Assembly (NCBI GenBank): GCA_934085675.1
Contig: CAKOHH010000005.1
Location: forward strand, 1-64,000
Origin: an uncultured Bacilli bacterium
Lineage (GTDB): Bacteria; Bacillota_I; Bacilli_A; RF39; UBA660
DNA length: 64,000 bases
Reading direction: 5' to 3'
Shown here: in pieces, positions 9,501 through 17,389 of the stretch
Numbering within the stretch: the first letter of the stretch is position 1
Layout: every line of letters begins with the position of its first letter
Notes under the pieces: model-generated
The model's input: the letters and a program-made list of their open reading frames with translations, nothing else
Told to the model about the DNA's origin: nothing
Database searches by the model: none
Position numbers and translations under genes: made by a program

Positions 9501-9789
9501 GGAAATCTACATGTATGAAGAATGGTTTGAAAAACTAGCAGAACGCTTGAAAATTACCAAAGTTATTCAAAATAATCTTTATGTTTTGCTTTGGTTACCA
9601 GAAGAAACTTCTAATAAAGTAAAAGGAGATAAATTATTTTTACAGGCTTTCAATATTAATCAAAAATTTGAAATTAAATATGAAAATAATCAAATTGGTA
9701 TCAAATTAAATATTGTAAATAATGAAAAACATTTTCTTTATTATATTGTACCTTTACTTCAAAAAATCGCGGATGATTTATCTGTATAA
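6571..9789 (+). CDS. mfd: Transcription-repair coupling factor Mfd
   Basis: ATP-dependent translocase that removes stalled RNA polymerase and recruits UvrA. The 1072-aa protein has the UvrB-like N-terminus, a CarD-like RNA polymerase interaction domain (DAIAIGDYVVHRNHGIGIY at about 404-422), RecG-like helicase motors with Walker A GDVGFGKT (553-560), DEEQ (about 654-657), the TRG motif and a C-terminal UvrA-binding TRCF domain. It starts with GTG behind AGGTG. Slightly shorter than B. subtilis Mfd (1177 aa). Confidence 0.96.
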   Translation: MKKFEEFTYENGSIIEGLTKELSYRYIINYFDTQENSLLIVTSNLYDANKIQNSLQTYEENVFLFPMDDFLTSLALAVSPELKLKRLETLEKIQNNKCIVVTNMMGYLKLNTSLKEQNSLYQTLKTNTDVNRDSLVEIFEKLGYQRDSMVTSTGEYAVRGFVLDIFLVDEKHPIRIEFFGDTIESIRYFDENTQRTIEKIDEIVCKPVDEIITENTSSLLDYMPNSTVFYYDYPLLMTAYTKLLEEKKTYLEEQNLEDKKYFYSFEELLPTKELFINTVANEMQKKKVHSYKTTDIENFKGDFKKLKSFVDKNIALKKTIVFFLSTKEQIEEIKDLFNENVVLTNENELFLEKINIVQSKINKGFIWDDLVVISENDIEEIKEKITYKNNLHIGKKIRNLDAIAIGDYVVHRNHGIGIYAGVVTLTIGGLKKDYLQIEYFGNDKVYVPVEKISSIYKYSDKDGMKPQISKLNSTAWQRKKQALQKKIKDISGELIKLYAERNNIEGEAYKDFEEETIFANDFTYEPTKDQQFAIDDVLKDLDSKVPMDRLLCGDVGFGKTEVAFRAMFKAVCNNKQVMYLCPTTILSKQQYESALDRFKNFPVEIRLFNRFTSTKEANEIIEDLASGKIDIVFGTHRLLSDKIKPKKLGLLVIDEEQRFGVTHKEKIKNLKKDVNVLTLSATPIPRTLKMSLSGLRDLSIIDTPPVNRYPIQTYVIPESDMIVKDAIYKELGRDGQCFILYNRVETIEKAVEKIHDLVPEARIQYAHGRLNKIELDNIMSDFINHKFDILVSTTIIETGIDIPNANTLIIYDADCFGLSQLYQLRGRVGRSNKIAYAYLLYSKEKMLNDIAVKRLQAIRDFTELGSGYKIAMRDLSIRGAGDLLGSEQAGFVDTVGISLYMKMIEEEMRRLKGENVETDEESESLVKVETHISDQYVSDEEVKIEIHKMINEIDSYQKLEDVRKNLEDRFGKITKEMEIYMYEEWFEKLAERLKITKVIQNNLYVLLWLPEETSNKVKGDKLFLQAFNINQKFEIKYENNQIGIKLNIVNNEKHFLYYIVPLLQKIADDLSV

Positions 9790-9836
9790 AAAAAGTTCAT
9801 CTCTCCAAACTAATGAGGTAGAATGGAGTGAATATC

Positions 9837-10343
9837 TTGAAGGAAACAGGTATTATTCGAAAGGTCGATGAATTAGGCAGAATTGTTTTACCTAAAGAAA
9901 TTCGTAAAACTTTAGGAATAAAAGATGGTGAAGATTTAGAAATATATATTAAGGATAAAGCCATTTATTTACAAAAGTATTCTCGTTTATGGGCATTAAA
10001 AGATATTTCTGAAATATTAATTCAATATGCTTTAGAAGAAATGAATTTAAATATTATTATTACAGACAAAGAACAGATATTAGCAAGTTTTAATAGGGAA
10101 TTAGTTTATCGAAAATTAGATATAAAATTTGAAAATCTCTTAAACTCATTTGAAATTTATGAGTCAATCACAGAAGAACAATTTTTTTCTTTAAATGGTT
10201 TTTGGTTTGTAAAGCCAATTAATGTACATGGGGATATTATAGGTTTTCTAATTCTTTATTCCTTGAATAAAATAGAAGAATATATGAAGAATTTTCTATC
10301 ATTTTTAGAAAAAATAATAATAAATAAAATTGACATTGTTTAA
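9837..10343 (+). CDS. spoVT: Stage V sporulation protein T (AbrB-type regulator)
   Basis: SpoVT regulates forespore sigma-G genes in B. subtilis. The N-terminal 50 residues are the swapped-hairpin AbrB domain (TGIIRKVDELGRIVLPKEIR); the remainder (about 55-168) fits the GAF-like domain. A GTG at 9828 overlaps the ribosome-binding site TGGAG; TTG 9837 is 8 nt downstream and gives an N-terminus beginning MKETG, aligned with the MKATG start of the B. subtilis protein. The mfd-spoVT order is conserved. The C-terminal domain is divergent. Confidence 0.86.
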   Translation: MKETGIIRKVDELGRIVLPKEIRKTLGIKDGEDLEIYIKDKAIYLQKYSRLWALKDISEILIQYALEEMNLNIIITDKEQILASFNRELVYRKLDIKFENLLNSFEIYESITEEQFFSLNGFWFVKPINVHGDIIGFLILYSLNKIEEYMKNFLSFLEKIIINKIDIV

Positions 10344-10357
10344 TTTTGTGCTAGAAT
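10330..10357 (+). promoter_or_regulatory. Promoter of the metS T-box transcript
   Basis: TTGACA (10330-10335), 16-bp spacer and TAGAAT (10352-10357) with an extended TG at 10349-10350. The -35 box overlaps the last codons of spoVT. Transcription would begin near 10364, at the start of the T-box leader. Confidence 0.75.
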
Positions 10358-10361
10358 TATG

Positions 10362-10565
10362 TTAATCAACGACGAAGGAAAGAGTAAATAATAGAACTTT
10401 GAAGAGAGTTTATGGTCGGTGCAAATAAATATTGTTTTATTATTGAAGATGGCTCTGGAGTTGAATCGTATTTCTAGCGTTAAAAGAAAAAGAGCATGGT
10501 TATAATCATGAATAAAGGTGGTACCACGGGGTAAACTCGTCCTTTAGTTCATGATTTTTTTTATT
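10362..10565 (+). promoter_or_regulatory. T-box riboswitch, methionine specific
   Basis: The conserved T-box AAAGGTGGTACCACGG is at 10514-10529. Stem I shows the GAAGAGAG start (10399-10406), and an ATG specifier codon at 10449-10451 followed by G in the expected context before GGCTCTGGAGTTG, so it should sense uncharged tRNA-Met. The terminator pairs CATGAATAAAGG (10508-10519) with CCTTTAGTTCATG (10541-10553), followed by Ts. Uncharged tRNA-Met would favour the antiterminator and metS expression. Confidence 0.9.
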
Positions 10566-10570
10566 AAATT

Positions 10571-10584
10571 ATTTCCCGGGAAAT
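10571..10584. promoter_or_regulatory. Noc-binding-site-like palindrome 3
   Basis: Exact ATTTCCCGGGAAAT between the T-box terminator and the metS ribosome-binding site, within the longer palindrome AATTATTTCCCGGGAAATAA and flanking bases. It is the only one of the four that is intergenic. Confidence 0.75.
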
Positions 10585-10609
10585 AATTTTTAGGAAAGGA
10601 AGAGGAAAA

Positions 10610-12157
10610 ATGAAACCAAAATACTATATTGCAACAGCGATAGCCTATGCTTCTGCTAAACCTCATATTGGTAATACTTATGAAATTGTTTTAGCAGATT
10701 CTATAGCACGTTATAAAAGAAGTCGAGGATTTGATGTTTATTTTCAAACAGGAACTGATGAACATGGGGAAAAAATTGAACAAAAAGCTATTTCCGCAGG
10801 AATATCTCCAAAAGAATATGTCAATAATATTTCCCGGGAAATAAAAAATATATGGGATATCATGAATACTAGCTACGATAAGTTTGTCAGAACGACTGAT
10901 GAACATCATAAAAAGGTTGTTCAACATATTTTTGAATATTTATATCAAAAAGGTGATATTTATTTAGGGCAATATAATGGTATGTATTGTACACCTTGTG
11001 AATCTTTTTGGACAGAATCGCAACTTGTAGATGGAAAATGTCCTGATTGTGGTCGTGCTGTAGAACCAAGATGTGAAGAAGCTTACTTCTTTAAAATGAG
11101 TAAATATCAAGATAAATTAATAGAATATATTGAAACACATCCAGAATTTATTCAACCAGTTTCCAGAAAAAATGAAATGATTAATAATTTTTTGAAACCA
11201 GGACTACAAGATTTATGTGTATCGCGTACTACTTTTGACTGGGGAATAAGAGTTCCATTCAATAACAAACATGTTGTTTATGTCTGGATTGACGCCTTAA
11301 CAAATTATATAACTAATATCGGATATGATGTTAATAATGAGTCAGAGGAATTTAAGAAATGGTGGCCTTGTGATTTACATCTAATAGGTAAAGACATTAT
11401 TCGTTTTCATACTATTTATTGGCCAATTTTATTAATGGCCCTAGACTTGCCATTACCTAAGCAGGTATTTGGACATCCATGGCTTCTTATGAATAACGAT
11501 AAAATGAGTAAAAGTAAAGGAAACATCCTATATGCTGATGATTTAGTAAATCTATTTGGTGTTGATGCTATCCGTTATTATCTTCTTCATGAAATTCCAT
11601 TTCAAAATGATGGCACGATAAGTTATGAGCTTATTATTGAAAGAATAAATAGTGATTTAGCTAATATTTTGGGAAACTTAGTAAATAGAACTATTTCTAT
11701 GTCTCAAAAATATTTTGATGGTGAGATAACTAATAAGAATATTAATGAAACTTTAGATGAAGAATTTATCGAATCTATTAAAAATTTACCATCTGAAGTG
11801 GATAAAGCTATGGAAAAATTAGAAATAGGTAACGCGATTGATAAAATCTTTGATGTTTTAAGAAAATCAAATAAATATATTGACGACACTACTCCTTGGA
11901 GTTTAGCTAAAGATGATACGAAAAAAGAAAGGTTAGAAACTGTTTTGTATAATTTACTTGAAAGTATTAAAGTTTGTGGTAGTGAATTAATGCCATTTTT
12001 ACCGGATACATCCAAAGAAATATTAAGACAAATTAATACAGAGTTATCTAATAATTTTGAAACTTCTAATAAATATAATGTTTTAACTCCAGAACCAATT
12101 TTTATGAGAATTGATACAGCTAAAAAACTAGAAGAAATAAATGCCAAAAGGTCGTAA
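10610..12157 (+). CDS. metS: Methionyl-tRNA synthetase
   Basis: Class I synthetase. The HIGH-like motif is PHIGN (about residues 17-21), the KMSKS loop is KMSKSKGN (298-305), and a Cys4-type knuckle is present (CTPCESF...CPDC, about 126-145). At 515 aa it lacks the C-terminal EMAP-like tRNA-binding domain seen in the 664-aa B. subtilis enzyme. Expression is under the Met T-box just upstream, and a Noc-type site is embedded in its 5' coding region. Confidence 0.96.
   Translation: MKPKYYIATAIAYASAKPHIGNTYEIVLADSIARYKRSRGFDVYFQTGTDEHGEKIEQKAISAGISPKEYVNNISREIKNIWDIMNTSYDKFVRTTDEHHKKVVQHIFEYLYQKGDIYLGQYNGMYCTPCESFWTESQLVDGKCPDCGRAVEPRCEEAYFFKMSKYQDKLIEYIETHPEFIQPVSRKNEMINNFLKPGLQDLCVSRTTFDWGIRVPFNNKHVVYVWIDALTNYITNIGYDVNNESEEFKKWWPCDLHLIGKDIIRFHTIYWPILLMALDLPLPKQVFGHPWLLMNNDKMSKSKGNILYADDLVNLFGVDAIRYYLLHEIPFQNDGTISYELIIERINSDLANILGNLVNRTISMSQKYFDGEITNKNINETLDEEFIESIKNLPSEVDKAMEKLEIGNAIDKIFDVLRKSNKYIDDTTPWSLAKDDTKKERLETVLYNLLESIKVCGSELMPFLPDTSKEILRQINTELSNNFETSNKYNVLTPEPIFMRIDTAKKLEEINAKRS
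10829..10842. promoter_or_regulatory. Noc-binding-site-like palindrome 4
   Basis: Exact ATTTCCCGGGAAAT in metS, at codons for ISREI. It lies 258 bp from site 3, giving a close pair. Confidence 0.75.
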
Positions 12158-12169
12158 AGGCCTTTTTTT
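12146..12169 (+). terminator. Terminator after metS
   Basis: AAAAGG/CCTTTT stem with a 9-nt loop containing the metS stop codon, then a T run. Confidence 0.65.
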
Positions 12170-12175
12170 GGTCTC

Positions 12176-12204
12176 TAGACAACTAATTATACTTTTGATA
12201 AAAT
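12176..12204 (+). promoter_or_regulatory. Promoter of the HerA-like gene
   Basis: TAGACA, 17-bp spacer, TAAAAT with TG two bases upstream of the -10 box, between the metS terminator and the ATG at 12229. Confidence 0.55.
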
Positions 12205-12228
12205 TAATTTAGGTAAGGTGAAGCATAA

Positions 12229-14064
12229 ATGTTTGGAAAAATTTTATATATAAGCGATAATATGGCATACATTGAAAATAAAATGAAAGATGATGTTAGT
12301 AGCGATTTATTAAATTTACATTTAATTTTTGAAAAAGATGACCATAAAATTTTAAGTGAAATTACAGAAGTAAAAAGTGATGAAATCAGAGTTAAATTTT
12401 TGGGTGAATTTGTAAATGGTAAATATTTTAATGGTATTTTAAGAAAAGCTAGTTTAGATAGTCACATTAGAATTATAAACGACGACGAATTAAAAGAATT
12501 ATTTGGCGTTGAATCAAAGCAAAACTTTATATTGGGAATGAGTGCAACCTATAAAGATCATTTAGTCTGCCCAAACATTAATGATTTATTAGCTAGTCAT
12601 TTATGTATTTTTGGTAATACCGGTTCAGGAAAAAGTTGTGGAGTTGCTAGAATTGTGCAAAACTTATTAAGTAATCAGTACGCTGCTGCGTATAATGCTA
12701 ATTTATTATTTTTTGATTCTTTTGGCGAATATAAAAATGCTTTTAAAAGTATTTCTAATATAAATTCTTATTATAATTATAAGTTTATTACTTCACAAAG
12801 AAAAGAAGAGTCAGACATTTTAATGCAAATACCAATGAATTTATTAAAAACAGATGATATGGCTATTTTACTTCAAGCTGACAAACATTCGCAATTAACT
12901 ATTATTGAAAGGGCAATGAAAATTGCTAAAATATTTGCAATTGATGATGACCGTGCTACTAAATATAAAAATCATATTATTGCCCAAGCCTTAATAACAG
13001 TTTTATATAGTTCATCAAGTATTGATAGAAAAAAGGATGACATATTTAGTATTATTAATACTTGTCATACTAAGGAATTTAACTTGGATACCCAAATTCC
13101 AGGTATTGGTTATACAAGAAGCTTCTCAGAATGTTTTCAAATTGATTCTCGGGGAAAATTTGGCGAAGAAGTATTAATCACTGATTATATTTTAAAATAT
13201 ATTGATGAAGATTTAGATATAGACGAGTCTTTGGCCAATGTAACCTACGATTTAAAAGCCTTTTCCAAAGCCCTTGATTTTACTTTGATTAGTGAAGGTT
13301 TTCAAAATAATCGTAATTTACAAGATGATGCCCAATTGTTGAAAGTACGTCTTTATGCATTGATTCATGGTCCGGTTGGTAAATTATTTCAAGGACTTAA
13401 GTATGTAACTTATGAAGAATTTATTTCTGGTTTATTAAATAATGGAAATAAAAAATCGCAAATCATTAATATTAATTTAGAAGGTCTTGATGACAATATT
13501 TCCAAAGCTATTGTTAAAATTTATACACGTATGATATTTGACTTTGCCAAAGAAAATGCAAGTCGTGGCACTATACCATTCCATTTATTTTTAGAAGAAG
13601 CCCATCGTTATATTCAAAAAGACAATGATGTGTTTCTAATTGGATATAATATTTTTGAGAGAATTGCCAAAGAAGGGCGTAAATATGGTGTTTTATTAGA
13701 TATAATAAGTCAAAGACCAATGGAAATCAGTGATACCGTTGTTTCGCAATGTTCTAATTTCTTAATTTTTAAAATGACACATCCCAAAGATATTAAATAC
13801 ATTGAAGAAATGCTTCCAAATATCAGTCAAGATGTTATTGAAAAAATGAAGATATTACAACCGGGAACATGTGTAGCTTTTGGTAGTGCTTTTAAAATTC
13901 CAATGATAGTAAAAATGGATATGCCAAATCCGAGACCATATTCATCAAGTTGCAACGTATCAGGATATTGGGAAACTAATCCAAATATGGCATCTTTAAA
14001 TCATTCTCAGGTTTCTCATCCTGAAACAATGCCACGTTTTTCTTCTCAAATAGATACATTATAG
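12229..14064 (+). CDS. HerA/DUF87-type ATPase with HAS-barrel
   Basis: FtsK-HerA superfamily motor. Residues 1-100 are beta-rich and fit a HAS-barrel; Walker A GNTGSGKS lies at about 129-136, LLFFDSFGEY is an early acidic strand, the Walker B-like strand is PFHLFLEEAHR, and ISQRP is sensor-like. No NurA nuclease or SIR2 partner is next to it, although HerA-like proteins usually pair with a nuclease in repair or anti-phage systems. It has its own promoter after metS, where B. subtilis goes directly to tatD, and is followed by tatD after 7 nt. Function unknown here. Confidence 0.8.
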   Translation: MFGKILYISDNMAYIENKMKDDVSSDLLNLHLIFEKDDHKILSEITEVKSDEIRVKFLGEFVNGKYFNGILRKASLDSHIRIINDDELKELFGVESKQNFILGMSATYKDHLVCPNINDLLASHLCIFGNTGSGKSCGVARIVQNLLSNQYAAAYNANLLFFDSFGEYKNAFKSISNINSYYNYKFITSQRKEESDILMQIPMNLLKTDDMAILLQADKHSQLTIIERAMKIAKIFAIDDDRATKYKNHIIAQALITVLYSSSSIDRKKDDIFSIINTCHTKEFNLDTQIPGIGYTRSFSECFQIDSRGKFGEEVLITDYILKYIDEDLDIDESLANVTYDLKAFSKALDFTLISEGFQNNRNLQDDAQLLKVRLYALIHGPVGKLFQGLKYVTYEEFISGLLNNGNKKSQIININLEGLDDNISKAIVKIYTRMIFDFAKENASRGTIPFHLFLEEAHRYIQKDNDVFLIGYNIFERIAKEGRKYGVLLDIISQRPMEISDTVVSQCSNFLIFKMTHPKDIKYIEEMLPNISQDVIEKMKILQPGTCVAFGSAFKIPMIVKMDMPNPRPYSSSCNVSGYWETNPNMASLNHSQVSHPETMPRFSSQIDTL

Positions 14065-14071
14065 GTGTCAT

Positions 14072-14821
14072 ATGTTTACAGATACACATTGTCATTTATA
14101 TAAAGAATATTATGAAAACTTAGAAGAAATTTTAAACCATGCTTATGAAACCAAAGTGAACCGTTTTATTGTCGCAGGATGTGATAGTTCCTCTAATAAA
14201 GAAGTTTTTAATCTTGTGCAAGAATATAAAAATATTTATGGATGTGTGGGTATACATCCTGAAGAAACTTTAACATATAAGGTTATTGATTTAGAAGAAA
14301 TGGAACAGGAATTAAAATCAGATAAAATTGTAGCTATAGGAGAAATTGGATTAGATTATCATTATGACAAAGAAAATAAAGAACTACAAAAAAAATTATT
14401 TATCAAACAATTAGAAATAGCTAAAAAATATAAGAAACCAGTTGTTATTCATAGTAGAGATGCCACTCAAGATACTATTGATATTTTAAGAAAATATCCT
14501 ATGGTTAGGGGAGTTATTCATTCTTTTTCAGGTAGTTTAGAGGTGGCTAAAATATATATTAACATGGGATATAAATTAGGTATTAATGGGGTTGTTACTT
14601 TTAAAAACAGTCGTTTAAAAGAATTATTACCTGATATTAAAGATAACATAGTTTTAGAGACAGACAGTCCTTATTTAACTCCTCATCCTTACAGAGGAAC
14701 ACCAAATGAGCCAAAATATATTTTCAATATTGCCTCTTTTGTAAGTGATTATTTAGATATTTCTTTAGAAGAATTGGCAAGGATTACCAATAAAAATATA
14801 ATGTCGATTTTTGACATTTAG
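14072..14821 (+). CDS. tatD: TatD family metal-dependent DNase
   Basis: Amidohydrolase-fold nuclease. Metal ligands are visible: DTHCHL at residues 4-9, GEIGLDYHYD at about 90, VIHSRDA, IHSFSG and the final ETDSPYLTPHPYRG. 249 aa, normal size. It belongs to the conserved metS-tatD-3D-ksgA neighbourhood (yabD in B. subtilis). The rnmV gene expected before ksgA is missing from the window. Confidence 0.93.
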   Translation: MFTDTHCHLYKEYYENLEEILNHAYETKVNRFIVAGCDSSSNKEVFNLVQEYKNIYGCVGIHPEETLTYKVIDLEEMEQELKSDKIVAIGEIGLDYHYDKENKELQKKLFIKQLEIAKKYKKPVVIHSRDATQDTIDILRKYPMVRGVIHSFSGSLEVAKIYINMGYKLGINGVVTFKNSRLKELLPDIKDNIVLETDSPYLTPHPYRGTPNEPKYIFNIASFVSDYLDISLEELARITNKNIMSIFDI

Positions 14822-14839
14822 TAAATGGTATGTTATCAT
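14811..14839 (+). promoter_or_regulatory. Promoter of the 3D-domain gene
   Basis: TTGACA (14811-14816), 17-bp spacer, TATCAT (14834-14839), overlapping the tatD stop codon. It rules out an upstream ATG at 14830 as start of the next gene because that codon lies before the transcription start. Confidence 0.75.
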
Positions 14840-14859
14840 TTAGCCATAAAGGTGATGCC

Positions 14860-15396
14860 ATGAAAAAAATTGTAATTGGATTTAAAACAACTATTCAATT
14901 AGCTATTTTGATTGTTGTTGTTTTAATAGCCAATATCAGTACAACTCGAGATGTAAATAGTGTTTCGTCTTTAGCTCAAAACAGAGTTATTAATTTAACA
15001 ACGATGGCTATGAAATTAGAAAATGATATCAAAAATGATTTATATAGTGCCAAGGATACTTTTACAGGGGATGTAACGGGATATGGAGCTGATTGTCCTT
15101 TATGTAGTGGCAAACTTTCATGTATCCCATCCTATAATGTAAGAAATGGTACAACTATTTATCCGGATGTCACTTATGGAAACGTAAGGATTGTCGCTTC
15201 AAGTAAAAACTTACCTTGTGGTTCTATTGTGAGATTTAATTTATCCAAATTATCAAATGAACCAATTGTTGCCATTGTGTTAGATAGAGGAGTTCTAGGT
15301 ACTGATTTGGACTTACTTATGCCAAGTGAAAATGATGCTTCTATGTATGTAGGGCGTAATACATTAAGTTATGATGTTTTAAGGGTTGGTTATTAG
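14860..15396 (+). CDS. 3D-domain (RlpA-like barrel) exported protein
   Basis: The N-terminus has a membrane anchor or signal (residues 9-27, hydrophobic). Residues 77-178 form a 3D domain, named for its three Asp residues: VTGYGADCPLCSG, then VAIVLDRGVLGTDLDLLMP near the end. Related domains are lytic transglycosylase-like and occur in YabE/YocH/MltA. It is at the yabE position, but lacks the DUF348 and G5 repeats. Start ATG 14860 follows AAAGGTGATG. Probably acts on peptidoglycan outside the membrane. Confidence 0.82.
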   Translation: MKKIVIGFKTTIQLAILIVVVLIANISTTRDVNSVSSLAQNRVINLTTMAMKLENDIKNDLYSAKDTFTGDVTGYGADCPLCSGKLSCIPSYNVRNGTTIYPDVTYGNVRIVASSKNLPCGSIVRFNLSKLSNEPIVAIVLDRGVLGTDLDLLMPSENDASMYVGRNTLSYDVLRVGY

Positions 15397-15412
15397 CCAT
15401 ACTCTTTTTTTT
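15382..15412 (+). terminator. Probable terminator after the 3D-domain gene
   Basis: Weak imperfect hairpin overlapping the stop codon, followed by nine Ts. Confidence 0.45.
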
Positions 15413-15455
15413 AATCATTTTTTATGGTATTCTTTTCTGAGAGGTGAAAACACTT

Positions 15456-16238
15456 ATGACAAAAATTCCTGCAAAAAAAAGTTTGGGTCAAAATTTTTTG
15501 AAAGATGAAAATGTTTTAAAGAAAATTGCTAATACTATTGAAACAAATGAAAATGATATTATTATTGAAATTGGGCCTGGTAAAGGGGCTCTCACAAAAT
15601 ATTTAGTTCAGAAAAAAGGTAAACTTATTTGCTATGAAATAGATGAAAGAATGAAAGATATTTTGCAAAAATATGAAAATGAAAATACTAAAGTTATTTT
15701 TCAAGATTTCTTACAAAGAAATATCAAAGAAGATTTACCATCTAACTATGAAAATATTTATATTATTGCCAATATTCCTTATTATATAACTACTCCCATT
15801 ATTGAACATATTATCAAGTGTGATATAAAAGAAAAAGCAATGACTTTATTAGTTCAAAAAGAAGTTGGCTACCGGTTTAGTGCCCAACCTGGTTCGAAGG
15901 ATTATGGCTTTTTTACGGTTTTTCTTAATCATTATTATTATGTTAATTATTTATTTGATGTCTCAAGGACATCATTTGATCCTTCCCCAAATGTAGACAG
16001 TGCCGTGATTGCTTTTGAAAGAAAAGAAAATATTGTTGATATAGATATGCTACATTTTCAAAAATTTTTAAAACAATGTTTCTTACAAAAAAGAAAAAAA
16101 TTAAAGAATAATTTATTGAAAGAAGATTGGTCAAATACTCTAGAGATACTAAAAGACAACGGTTATGATGAAAATGCTCGAGCCGAGGATATATCCTATG
16201 AAGTATTTGTAAAAATTTTTAATAAATTGCATAAATAA
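15456..16238 (+). CDS. rsmA: 16S rRNA dimethyladenosine transferase RsmA/KsgA
   Basis: Dimethylates A1518 and A1519 in 16S rRNA. N-terminal KKSLGQNFLKDENVL and SAM motif IEIGPGKGALT are diagnostic, as is NIPYYITTPI (the NIPY catalytic motif) and DPSPNVDSAV. 260 aa from ATG 15456, which is 9 nt after GAGGTG; an in-frame GTG at 15444 lies within that ribosome-binding site. Confidence 0.95.
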   Translation: MTKIPAKKSLGQNFLKDENVLKKIANTIETNENDIIIEIGPGKGALTKYLVQKKGKLICYEIDERMKDILQKYENENTKVIFQDFLQRNIKEDLPSNYENIYIIANIPYYITTPIIEHIIKCDIKEKAMTLLVQKEVGYRFSAQPGSKDYGFFTVFLNHYYYVNYLFDVSRTSFDPSPNVDSAVIAFERKENIVDIDMLHFQKFLKQCFLQKRKKLKNNLLKEDWSNTLEILKDNGYDENARAEDISYEVFVKIFNKLHK

Positions 16239-16270
16239 CCTGTTTTTATAAAATGAAAATAATAAATTTA

Positions 16271-16297
16271 ATTAGTGCATAAGTACTAATTTTTTTC
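16271..16297 (+). terminator. Terminator after rsmA
   Basis: ATTAGTGC/GTACTAAT stem with an ATAA loop and seven Ts. Confidence 0.75.
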
Positions 16298-16320
16298 ATA
16301 TATTGAAATAGGTGAATTAA

Positions 16321-17091
16321 ATGACACTAGAGGTAGGAAATTTAGTAACAAGATACAAGTATAATCATGATGTTGTTTTTAAAATCTTATCCATTAAAAA
16401 TGAAACTGCCTACTTAAAAGGCGTGAATGTCCGTCTATATGCTGATGCTCCTTTAGAAGATTTAAAACTATATCAAAATGAAACAAGAAGTGAAGATGAA
16501 GATGAGCCATTATTATTTAATGATGATCGTGGAGATTATTTTTTTCTTCCAGGGAAAGTACTTCATATTGATGCGGATAAAGATTATTTAGAAAGATGCT
16601 TGAATTTTTATAAAAAAAATAAAGTCATGGCTATTGGTAAACAAATAAATGAAAAAGAAATCTATAAAGAAATTAAAAATTTGTTAATAGAATATCAACC
16701 AGATATTGTGGTTATTACAGGTCATGATGCCTATTATGAAAAAAAGGGTAGTAAAAATGATATTAAAAATTATAAAAATACCGAGTACTTTGTTAAGGCC
16801 GTTAAAGAGGCTAGAAAATATGAAAAAAGTCATGAAAAACTTGTTATTATTGCGGGAGCCTGCCAGAGTGATTATGAAGAACTTATTAGAGCTGGTGCCA
16901 ATTTTGCAAGTTCACCCAAACGTGTTAATATTCATGCCTTAGATCCAGCTATCATTGCTACTGTACTTGCTATGAGTGAAAGAAATAAAGAAATTGACTT
17001 AGTTAGTCTACTTTCAAAAACAAAGTATGGCTCAGATGGCATGGGAGGAATCATTAGTACGGGCATGATGTATGTTGGTTTTCCAAGGTAG
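16321..17091 (+). CDS. yabG: Sporulation protease YabG
   Basis: YabG is a cysteine protease that processes spore coat proteins in B. subtilis. The 256-aa protein has the family's N-terminal VGNLVTRYKYNHDVVFKI and the HIDADKDYLERCLNFY block (about residues 82-97), a GHDAYYEKKGSKND segment with the probable catalytic region, GACQSDYEE, and the C-terminal KYGSDGMGGI. Its location after ksgA and before veg matches B. subtilis. Strong indicator of a sporulation pathway. Confidence 0.9.
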   Translation: MTLEVGNLVTRYKYNHDVVFKILSIKNETAYLKGVNVRLYADAPLEDLKLYQNETRSEDEDEPLLFNDDRGDYFFLPGKVLHIDADKDYLERCLNFYKKNKVMAIGKQINEKEIYKEIKNLLIEYQPDIVVITGHDAYYEKKGSKNDIKNYKNTEYFVKAVKEARKYEKSHEKLVIIAGACQSDYEELIRAGANFASSPKRVNIHALDPAIIATVLAMSERNKEIDLVSLLSKTKYGSDGMGGIISTGMMYVGFPR

Positions 17092-17100
17092 GGAGGGACA

Positions 17101-17313
17101 ATGAATTTAGATATTGTGAGAGAAAATATGAAAAAATACTTAAACAAAACAGTTAAAATAGATGTGTACGGTATGCGTAATAAAAATCATGAATATTATG
17201 GTGTTGTATCTGGACTCTATCCATATGTTTTTACCGTTTTAATAGATGGTAAGCAACAAAGCTTTAATTATTCAGATGTTATAATTGGCGATGTCGTTGT
17301 AAACTTTGCGTAA
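17101..17313 (+). CDS. veg: Veg family protein
   Basis: 70-aa member of the Veg (DUF1021) family, implicated in biofilm matrix gene control in B. subtilis. It shows the family pattern NKTVKIDVYGMRNKNHEYYG, PYVFTVLIDGK and the C-terminal FNYSDVIIGDV. It follows yabG by 9 nt with ribosome-binding site GGGAGGG. Promoter not obvious; probably co-transcribed with yabG. Confidence 0.85.
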   Translation: MNLDIVRENMKKYLNKTVKIDVYGMRNKNHEYYGVVSGLYPYVFTVLIDGKQQSFNYSDVIIGDVVVNFA

Positions 17314-17318
17314 AAGTC

Positions 17319-17346
17319 TTGAAATCGCCCTTTGGTTCGTTATAAA
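17319..17346 (+). promoter_or_regulatory. Promoter of spoVG
   Basis: TTGAAA (17319-17324), 16-bp spacer, TATAAA (17341-17346). A vegetative-type promoter between veg and spoVG. Confidence 0.65.
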
Positions 17347-17389
17347 ATAAAAGCATAAGTTAGAGATAACTTTAGAAGGAGAGAATATT

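Noticed and set aside
16706..16942. Alternative plus-strand frame inside yabG
   Set aside because: Lies fully within yabG in another frame, no ribosome-binding site and Met/Leu-rich low-complexity translation.
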